Source: Chitinophagales bacterium (lineage in GTDB: Bacteria; Bacteroidota; Bacteroidia; Chitinophagales; Saprospiraceae). Taken from it: a stretch of DNA of 64,000 nucleotides. Below are positions 58,662 through 64,000 of the stretch, piece by piece; the first letter of the stretch is position 1, and each line of letters begins with the position of its first letter. The translations under genes were made by a program, and so were the position numbers. Under the pieces are notes generated by a model, which saw nothing but the letters and a program-made list of their open reading frames with translations, was not told where the DNA came from and did not search any database. The stretch spans positions 62,001-126,000 of the forward strand of contig JAAFJY010000005.1 in assembly GCA_013299105.1 (NCBI GenBank), written 5' to 3'.

Positions 58662-58669
58662 TACATTTG
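58662..58669 (+). promoter_or_regulatory. Bacteroidota -7 element before the amidase gene
   Basis: TACATTTG matches TAnnTTTG, 65 bp before the ATG. No clear -33. Confidence 0.35.
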
Positions 58670-58734
58670 AACACTGCCAGTGGTCCTAATCTCCCTAAAC
58701 TCTTCCACCTTTCACTCTTCAACTCAAACCGCCT

Positions 58735-60219
58735 ATGTCCTTCAAAGAATACCGCCAATACGATGCCCTGGGGCTCGCCGAATTGATCCGCAACAAGCAA
58801 GTCACAGCTGAAGAAGTGCTGGAGGCGGCCATTGCCCGTTACGAGGCGGTCAATGGCCGAATCAATGCCGTTAACACTCCTCTGTTCGATCTTGCTCGCC
58901 AAATGCTGAATCAAGCTGATCCAAATGCGCCTTTTGCCGGAGTACCCCTGCTCATCAAAGACCTCAACATTCCCGTGAAAGGTACCCTGATGAAGGACGG
59001 CAACCGGGCTTTTGGGCAGCGGGTTTCACAATACGACAGTTATTTTGCGCAAAAATTGAGGACTGGTGGTTTCGCTTTTTTGGGCAAAAGCAATACGCCT
59101 GAATTTGGCCTTACGCCCTACACCGAGCCCATTGAGGCAGGCCCAACCCGCAGCCCCTGGAACCTGGCCCGCACTGCTGGGGGCTCTAGCGGTGGTTCCG
59201 GGGCAGGCGTAGCTGCTGGCATCGTGCCCATTGCCACCGCCAGTGACGGTGGCGGTTCAATCCGCATTCCGGCACACCACAATGGTTTAGTGGGCTTGAA
59301 AACGACCCGGGGCCGCATTAGTCTAGGGCCGGATTATGGCGAAAACTGGGCTGGGGCCGTGGTCGAAAATTGTGTGAGCCGCAGCGTACGCGACAGTGCG
59401 GCATTCCTGGATGCCATGCACGGCGATTTCCCCGGTGAACTGCACATCACAAGAGCACCTGAGCAAAGTTTTTCAGCAGCAGCGGGAAAAGACCCCGGCA
59501 AATTGCGCATTGCCGTGAGCACCAAACACGCCCTCGCCAAGCCCGTTGACACCCAAACCATTGAGGCAATTGACCAGACGGTGGCGCTGTTGACCAGCCT
59601 GGGCCACCAAGTGGAAGAAATTGAACTGCCTTATACCCAACAGGATTTGGTCAACAATTTCATCCCCATCATCGCAGGCGAATCCGGGGCCATCGTGCAA
59701 AGCATCAGCAAGTACCTGGGCCGCCCCGCCAAACCCAGCGATATGGAACCCAATACCTTCACCCTGGGCCTCTTGGGCCTGGCCATGAGCGCACAGGATT
59801 ACGCGATGGCGCTACAAGGTTGGAATGACCTGGCTCGCCGCATGGGCCAATTGCACCAGACCTATGATTTACTACTGACCCCGGTAACAGCGCTGCATAG
59901 TTTCACCATTGGCGATCTCCACGCCAGCAAAGCCGAAGAACGTTTGGTCAACATCATCAATCGCTTCAAGTTGAAAGGCCTGGTGAAGGCTTCGGTGGAT
60001 CAATTGGCGGATAAAGTCTTCACTTACATGGCTTATACGCCCATCGCCAACATGACTGGGCAGCCTGCAATCTCGCTGCCTTTGCACTGGACAGCGGACA
60101 ATATTCCGGTGGGCTCCATGTTTACGGCTGCCATTGGGCGCGACGACTTGTTGTTTAGCCTAGCCGGGCAATTGGAAAAGGCGAAACCTTGGATGGGGAA
60201 ATATGCGGAGATTGAGTGA
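58735..60219 (+). CDS. amidase-signature-family amidase
   Basis: A 494-residue hydrolase with the Ser-cisSer-Lys triad: Lys75 in VPLLIKDLN, the cis-Ser in TAGGSSGGSGAGVAAG (151/152) and nucleophile Ser175 in DGGGSIRIPAHHNGLVGLK. Full length for amidases such as 6-aminohexanoate-cyclic-dimer hydrolase. It could be mistaken for GatA, but it lacks neighbouring gatB/gatC genes and its C-terminal half diverges, so I call it a general amidase. The substrate is unknown. It has its own promoter region and ends at a bidirectional terminator. Confidence 0.93.
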   Translation: MSFKEYRQYDALGLAELIRNKQVTAEEVLEAAIARYEAVNGRINAVNTPLFDLARQMLNQADPNAPFAGVPLLIKDLNIPVKGTLMKDGNRAFGQRVSQYDSYFAQKLRTGGFAFLGKSNTPEFGLTPYTEPIEAGPTRSPWNLARTAGGSSGGSGAGVAAGIVPIATASDGGGSIRIPAHHNGLVGLKTTRGRISLGPDYGENWAGAVVENCVSRSVRDSAAFLDAMHGDFPGELHITRAPEQSFSAAAGKDPGKLRIAVSTKHALAKPVDTQTIEAIDQTVALLTSLGHQVEEIELPYTQQDLVNNFIPIIAGESGAIVQSISKYLGRPAKPSDMEPNTFTLGLLGLAMSAQDYAMALQGWNDLARRMGQLHQTYDLLLTPVTALHSFTIGDLHASKAEERLVNIINRFKLKGLVKASVDQLADKVFTYMAYTPIANMTGQPAISLPLHWTADNIPVGSMFTAAIGRDDLLFSLAGQLEKAKPWMGKYAEIE

Positions 60220-60223
60220 AAAC

Positions 60224-60262
60224 AAAAATCCCCGACCAGCGTCACACTGATCGGGGATTTTT
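60224..60262. terminator. bidirectional terminator between amidase gene and gldN
   Basis: AAAAATCCCCGA pairs with TCGGGGATTTTT around CCAGCGTCACACTGA, in which CAG-CTG can extend the stem. T-runs on both strands serve the two convergent genes. Confidence 0.9.
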
Positions 60263-60288
60263 GTTTTCAACTCAGAACGAGATGAGGA

Positions 60289-61161
60289 TCAATACGTCCA
60301 CAAGTCGTGTTCGAAGTTGAAGATTTCGTTTTTGATCTTATCAGCTTCCATCAGCAGGTCGCGACCTTTGTACTGGTCTTGCAGGCGCAGGTCCTTTACG
60401 TTGGAGGTCTTGGTGATGTAACTGGAGAAGAAACGGTTTTCAAACACGTCCTCCCAAGTCATTGGTGCTGCGTCGTTCATTTCGTTGAACACGCGTTCGC
60501 GGGCCAGTGCTTCGCGGGCGTCTGGGTAGTAGATCCAAAACATGATGTTTTCACCTACTTTTTCGCCCGTTGACACCTTGATAGGCAAGACTGGGGCAAT
60601 ACCAATGATCCGCACTTGCATGGTAGAAGATTCTTTGTCGAAAAACCACATTTCTTTGACGCGGATGCGCTGTACATCGGAACTGACGTCGATATCGCTG
60701 CGCACGATTTCGTTGCGCACTTCGTAGGTCACAGGGTCCGTGATGGGCACGGTGTCGATCTTGAAAAGCAAGCCATTGACCTGAGAAGTGTCCATTTCTG
60801 TCTTGAATTCTTCATCAGCAAAGATGCGCAGGGGGCGTTCTTTGTCATTGATGGCTTCCAAGAGGATTTTCACAAAAGGACGCTTTGGGAAAGCGAAAGG
60901 CTGGTTCATTTTCTCGCGCACGTCGATTACCCGCCATACACGTTTTTTCCAGAAAATGTCTGCTTCGCGAGGCTGGTCATAAGGCAATACGCGCTTACGG
61001 GCAGTAATGGTACTTTCTACCACATCGTCGATGGGGTTCGGACGTGCGTTGGTGGCAGGTCCTGACTCTGTTTGAACAGGGTCCATGGTCTGCGCATTCA
61101 GCGAGCCGAGGGCAACAAAAATTGCAACAAAAAGACCAAATACTTTGGCGGTCAATTTCAT
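60289..61161 (-). CDS. gldN: gliding motility/type IX secretion protein GldN (PorN)
   Basis: A 290-residue periplasmic protein with a signal peptide (VALGSLNAQ, about residue 24). Family sequence follows: ADIFWKKRVWRVIDVREKMN, NQPFAFPKRPFVKILLEAI, RVKEMWFFDKESSTMQVRII and ENIMFWIYYPDAREALARE. GldN joins GldK in the periplasmic ring of the type IX secretion system. In most genomes gldKLMN are contiguous; here gldN is separated from gldM by 637 bp containing a terminator and a hairpin element. The ATG at 61161 precedes the signal peptide directly. Confidence 0.95.
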   Translation of the reverse strand: MKLTAKVFGLFVAIFVALGSLNAQTMDPVQTESGPATNARPNPIDDVVESTITARKRVLPYDQPREADIFWKKRVWRVIDVREKMNQPFAFPKRPFVKILLEAINDKERPLRIFADEEFKTEMDTSQVNGLLFKIDTVPITDPVTYEVRNEIVRSDIDVSSDVQRIRVKEMWFFDKESSTMQVRIIGIAPVLPIKVSTGEKVGENIMFWIYYPDAREALARERVFNEMNDAAPMTWEDVFENRFFSSYITKTSNVKDLRLQDQYKGRDLLMEADKIKNEIFNFEHDLWTY

Positions 61162-61293
61162 AGTGCTGCGGTTTAAAAAGCTAATTTTTATGATTGTGGG
61201 CAAAGCCAGTTCGTCACACGCGAAGAGTACTCCTAATGAGCACTTTGCCTTGAAACTCTACCACTAACGGCAAATGAACTACCGCTAGTATGT

Positions 61294-61458
61294 AAGAGCA
61301 TGTTTAAATATTGGAAGTTTAGTCGTAAAACGAGTCAAATTTTGGCTAATCGAGGCAGGAAAAGCGGAGTTATGCAGGGCATAATGAGCATTTTCCTAAC
61401 GAAGGGTAGACGAAATTAGGCCGTTTTATGGCAAACTAATAATTTTAAACACGCTCTT
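61294..61458 (+). repeat. MITE-like hairpin element, family 3
   Basis: 165 bp with near-perfect 15-bp ends AAGAGCATGTTTAAA and TTTAAACACGCTCTT. The similarity of the arms continues inward (AGTTTAGTCGTAAAACGAG against AGTTTGCCATAAAACGGCC). Inner sequence includes CATTATG-type short palindromes near 61378. A half copy lies at 23271. Confidence 0.8.
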
Positions 61459-61735
61459 GAGGTTTTCTCTTTTTTCGAGGCACAAAAATACAATTCAAGG
61501 GCATTCGGGCTACTTTCTGAGCCATATTTTAGCCGTAAAAATTTAGCGCGGTGGTTTCGAGTCCGGAAAGTACAGAAAGGCTTGAGAAAATTGGCCTTTC
61601 AGGACTAGTTAAAACAAGAATTAGGCATTTTCGCTTGCCCAAAACAAGACAGAAATAGGTATGAGTCCTTCTCCTCAACTTCTCAATTCCTCAACTTCTC
61701 TACTTTTTTCAGCTTGTCTACTTTTTTCAGCTTAC

Positions 61736-61780
61736 AAAAAAACGAGGCTAAAGTACAAAACACCTTAACCTCGTTTTTTT
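61736..61780 (-). terminator. rho-independent terminator after gldM
   Basis: AAAAAAACGAGGCTAAAG pairs with CCTTAACCTCGTTTTTTT around TACAAAACA, with single-base mismatches. It lies 19 bp past the gldM stop codon and would stop read-through into gldN. Confidence 0.85.
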
Positions 61781-61798
61781 ATCAACAGGATATTGCAT

Positions 61799-63379
61799 TT
61801 ACAATACCCGGAGCGTCACACTGTTGATGGTACGTCCTGCGGCATCACCAGGGCACTTGGCGCGTACATCGTCGAAAATGTACTGGTCGCCAGGCTTGGC
61901 TTTGTTCAGTAGGGCACGAGAAGAGCCATTGAACGCACCGCCTGGGTTTACTGATTGCTCAGGATCCTGGCGACGGGCCACGTAGATCAACTTGAAGCCT
62001 TGGATGTCGCAACGCGCTTCAAAGTCGAAGTTTTCCAGCACTGGAATCACCCCACCTTGTGCTTTGAGGACACCGTTGCCAAGTTCACCGCCCGTTTTAC
62101 CAGCTACTTTGGCCACTGGGTCAGGAATGCGCTTCACGCGGAATTCAAAGCTGGTTGTTTTCAAGCCGCCGCCGGATACGGTGACGTTTGCTTTTCCTTC
62201 AGCAGTACCCATCACGGTGAATTTAGTACTACTGCCTCCAGTTCTGCGTGCGTTGCCGCTTAAGCCAACATTCAATGAATTGGTAGAAACACCCGCCGCA
62301 ACTACTGATACTGGATTGTCAACACCCATGTAGAATACGTTCATCTTATCGGCAGAAACCGTTACCGCACGACGACCTACTTCGTATTCAAAGGTCTTTT
62401 CAGCAGTTTCGACATCACCTGTAGTTGGGTTTTTAACTGCAATGCGAACGTTGTATTTCTTTACACCTGGATCGCCAGAAGTAGCGGTGAACTTTGCCGT
62501 GCCATCCACGACTCTCAATGATGCACCATTTACTGTAATGGAAGTATTTTCGTTGAAAGACTTAGAACTAGCGCCAACAGAGATGTCAGCTTCGAAGGGT
62601 TCACCAGCAATCACATAACTCTTTACAGCAGAAGCAATGGGTACAAATTTGTCCACCTTGAAGTCGGATGCACCAATTTGACTTGCCAAATAGTTCAGAA
62701 TAGCAGCTTCTGAGCTCTTCATGTCGTTCTGGTACTTGGTCAACAGTGGGAAAGCAGCAGCCAGTGGCAATTGCTTGAAGGTGTACTCCGACCAATTGCT
62801 GATCCCACGCTCTTTTTTCCAATCGGAATCAGAAATCTGGAGCGTAATGCTATTCTCCAGTTGAGTCAAGCTTTCTTCTTTAATGTTGGTTCCCTTTAAG
62901 CCTTTGAGTGAACGAACAATGCTAATCAATTTATCACGAGTAGCATTGATATTGGTCTTGAGCTTCTCGCCATTGCCCTGGTTGACCAGGTAACGCGTGG
63001 TGATGTCTTTGTTCTTGTAGCCTTTAGGTTGACCTGCATGATGTGCGTCGGTTTCAGGATAATAACCTCCTGTTTGCTGCACCATATCCTCACGGGCTTT
63101 TTCAACGCTAGCGATGAACTCTTTGGCCAAAGATTGAACATCTTGAGCTGCAGTTACTATACGACCATATTTAGTCAAGTCTTGCTCGGCGTTCTTTTTC
63201 AGCGTTTTTACAATCGTTTCGTTCGATTCGCTGATGCGTGAGTTGGTAGTCTTAATACCTTTGTCGATCACAAAAAAGGCATTGATGATCTTGGCCGATA
63301 CGTTGAGGGCCAGCATGGCGGTCAACACCAAGTACATGATGTTGATCATCAACTGCCGGGGCTCCTTTGGAATGGACAT
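61799..63379 (-). CDS. gldM: gliding motility/type IX secretion protein GldM (PorM)
   Basis: A 526-residue inner-membrane protein. It starts with the family signature SIPKEPRQLMINIMYLVLTA, which contains the single transmembrane helix (about 10-33), followed by SNETIVKTLKKNAEQDLTKY and a large periplasmic part built of four domains (D1-D4 in known PorM/GldM structures). GldM partners with GldL to form the proton-driven T9SS motor and reaches GldK/GldN in the periplasm. A family-2 hairpin element sits 40 bp upstream of the start codon, between gldL and gldM. Confidence 0.96.
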   Translation of the reverse strand: MSIPKEPRQLMINIMYLVLTAMLALNVSAKIINAFFVIDKGIKTTNSRISESNETIVKTLKKNAEQDLTKYGRIVTAAQDVQSLAKEFIASVEKAREDMVQQTGGYYPETDAHHAGQPKGYKNKDITTRYLVNQGNGEKLKTNINATRDKLISIVRSLKGLKGTNIKEESLTQLENSITLQISDSDWKKERGISNWSEYTFKQLPLAAAFPLLTKYQNDMKSSEAAILNYLASQIGASDFKVDKFVPIASAVKSYVIAGEPFEADISVGASSKSFNENTSITVNGASLRVVDGTAKFTATSGDPGVKKYNVRIAVKNPTTGDVETAEKTFEYEVGRRAVTVSADKMNVFYMGVDNPVSVVAAGVSTNSLNVGLSGNARRTGGSSTKFTVMGTAEGKANVTVSGGGLKTTSFEFRVKRIPDPVAKVAGKTGGELGNGVLKAQGGVIPVLENFDFEARCDIQGFKLIYVARRQDPEQSVNPGGAFNGSSRALLNKAKPGDQYIFDDVRAKCPGDAAGRTINSVTLRVL

Positions 63380-63418
63380 GATTTTTCGTTTTTGTCGTTA
63401 AAAATATATTCCAACCAA

Positions 63419-63580
63419 GTAAAAGTGTGGGCCTGTGGTTTCGAGTCAAAAAAGATGACGGTTTTTCGTCAGCCGAGTCTACTTTTTGAAGGCGATGCCT
63501 AGCATCGGCTGAAAAAAGAGGCGAAGGATCACGGAAAAGCGGCCTTTTTTGGTCGAAATATGAACGGCCTAAACTTTTAC
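63419..63580 (+). repeat. MITE-like hairpin element, family 2, copy C (inverted)
   Basis: 162 bp, opposite in orientation to copies A and B: it starts GTAAAAGTGTGGGCCTGTGG and ends GGCCTAAACTTTTAC. The apex GATGC-CTA-GCATC is as in copy A. It fills nearly the whole gldL-gldM gap and begins 13 bp downstream of the gldL stop codon. Confidence 0.87.
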
Positions 63581-63593
63581 TTTTTCAAGGAGA

Positions 63594-64000
63594 TTAGCCA
63601 TTCTGGCGCACGTTGGCCATTGCGGAGATCACGCCACCGTACACCTGATTCAACGAAGAGTAGGTGCCATTCAGGCGAGCGATGTTCTTGTTAAGTTCCG
63701 AAAGGTTTTCTTTCACGGCCTTGCTCTCTTCGGTGGAGTCGGTCAGATCGGCCATGGCTTCGTTGAGCTTAGTGTAGAAATTGCTCATGGCTTTCAGTTG
63801 GTCCTTGGTGCCAGAGAAATCCACTTCCTGCAGGGCCTTCAGTGAGCCCAAGCTGCGTGACATGCCTTGCAATTCGGTCAACATGCCACCCAATTGCTGC
63901 TCCACTACTTCGCCGTTCAAGGCTGGCAAATTAGGCTGGGCAATTTTGAGGTCGCCACCACCTACGGCCATTGGCTGCACTGGTGCGCTGTAATCGTTCA
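63594..64000 (-). CDS. gldL: gliding motility/type IX secretion protein GldL (PorL), 5' end outside the window
   Basis: The C-terminal 135 codons of a leftward gene that continues beyond base 64000. The visible part reads NDYSAPVQPMAVGGG, then LNGEVVEQQLGGMLTELQGM, then LNEAMADLTDSTEESKAVKE and ends YGGVISAMANVRQNG, a helical, coiled-coil-rich cytoplasmic tail. Together with gldM and gldN directly downstream this identifies GldL. The two N-terminal transmembrane helices that carry the motor residues are outside the window. An internal ATG near 63980 is not the start, because coding sequence continues upstream of it. Confidence 0.92.
   Translation of the reverse strand, partial: NDYSAPVQPMAVGGGDLKIAQPNLPALNGEVVEQQLGGMLTELQGMSRSLGSLKALQEVDFSGTKDQLKAMSNFYTKLNEAMADLTDSTEESKAVKENLSELNKNIARLNGTYSSLNQVYGGVISAMANVRQNG

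Larger units (their letters stand above)
61162..61798. other. gldM-gldN gap with terminator, low-complexity sequence and hairpin element
   Basis: An unusually long gap inside the gld cluster. From right to left it contains the gldM terminator, a CTCAACTTCT/CTACTTTTTTCAGCTT low-complexity stretch (61670-61735) and the family-3 element. No gene is seen. I could not identify a clear gldN promoter. Confidence 0.7.

Noticed and set aside
58735-60219. Amidase considered as GatA of the tRNA amidotransferase
   Set aside because: No gatB or gatC neighbours, and the C-terminal half does not look like GatA.

Overview
The window looks like a chromosomal segment of a Bacteroidota bacterium, most plausibly of the Saprospirales (Haliscomenobacter-like; the genus is an inference). 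Supporting signs are two SusC/SusD pairs, the gliding/type IX secretion genes gldL-gldM-gldN at the right edge, a T9SS sorting domain, a LytTR/LytS pair, a Nudix-type sugar regulator, lipoproteins with short lipoboxes, and -7 promoter elements of the Bacteroidota form TAnnTTTG. There are no rRNA or tRNA genes, CRISPR arrays, prophages or complete insertion sequences that I could recognise.

Layout. 1-9.3 kb: two beta-propeller lipoproteins, a Cys-rich secreted protein divergent from a histidine kinase/OmpR-type regulator pair, a YD-repeat-like lipoprotein, acyl-CoA thioesterase II, a decayed Rpn-family nuclease, a GxxExxY protein and an N-carbamoylputrescine amidase-like hydrolase. 9.4-23.3 kb: a carbohydrate locus. 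A beta-helix protein and a Gfo/Idh/MocA oxidoreductase run leftward. An ATGA-coupled operon (FAD oxidoreductase, GH42-like, GH29) runs rightward, followed by a catalytically dead Nudix regulator and SusC/SusD. 23.4-27.2 kb: LytTR/LytS, FabD, YqgE. 27.3-43.6 kb: a second SusC/SusD pair divergent from a sulfatase, a T9SS-exported propeller protein, an FucP-type sugar permease, an L-rhamnose mutarotase, a GH106-like glycosidase and a Tat-exported Gfo/Idh/MocA protein. 43.7-60.2 kb: mainly housekeeping and regulatory genes (Crp/Fnr, TilS, AAA-ATPase/nuclease, DUF1573, a second kinase/regulator pair, exonuclease, PurU, LysM, DinB, RavA-like MoxR ATPase, amidase). 60.3-64 kb: gldN, gldM and partial gldL, all leftward.

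How it fits together. The carbohydrate genes read as one or two polysaccharide utilisation loci for a deoxyhexose-rich (fucose/rhamnose), probably sulfated glycan: sulfatase, fucosidase, GH106-like enzyme, mutarotase and permease. A palindrome of the form GTGT-N7-ACAC occurs as a tandem pair before the first susC and singly in two divergent promoter regions of this locus. The Nudix regulator next to the tandem pair is the obvious candidate to bind it.

The most unusual content is between the genes. I find three families of 125-165 bp hairpin-forming elements with terminal inverted repeats: four copies of family 1, three of family 2, and one plus a half copy of family 3. Family 1 and 2 copies sit 15-72 bp upstream of start codons, and two elements interrupt the usually compact gldL-gldM-gldN order. 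There are also dispersed mosaic repeats (an AGCGAGCC box with heptamer microsatellites, and ATCCGT runs joined to a GC-rich palindrome), and tandem 11-bp-spaced TGTTA repeats before both histidine kinase genes.
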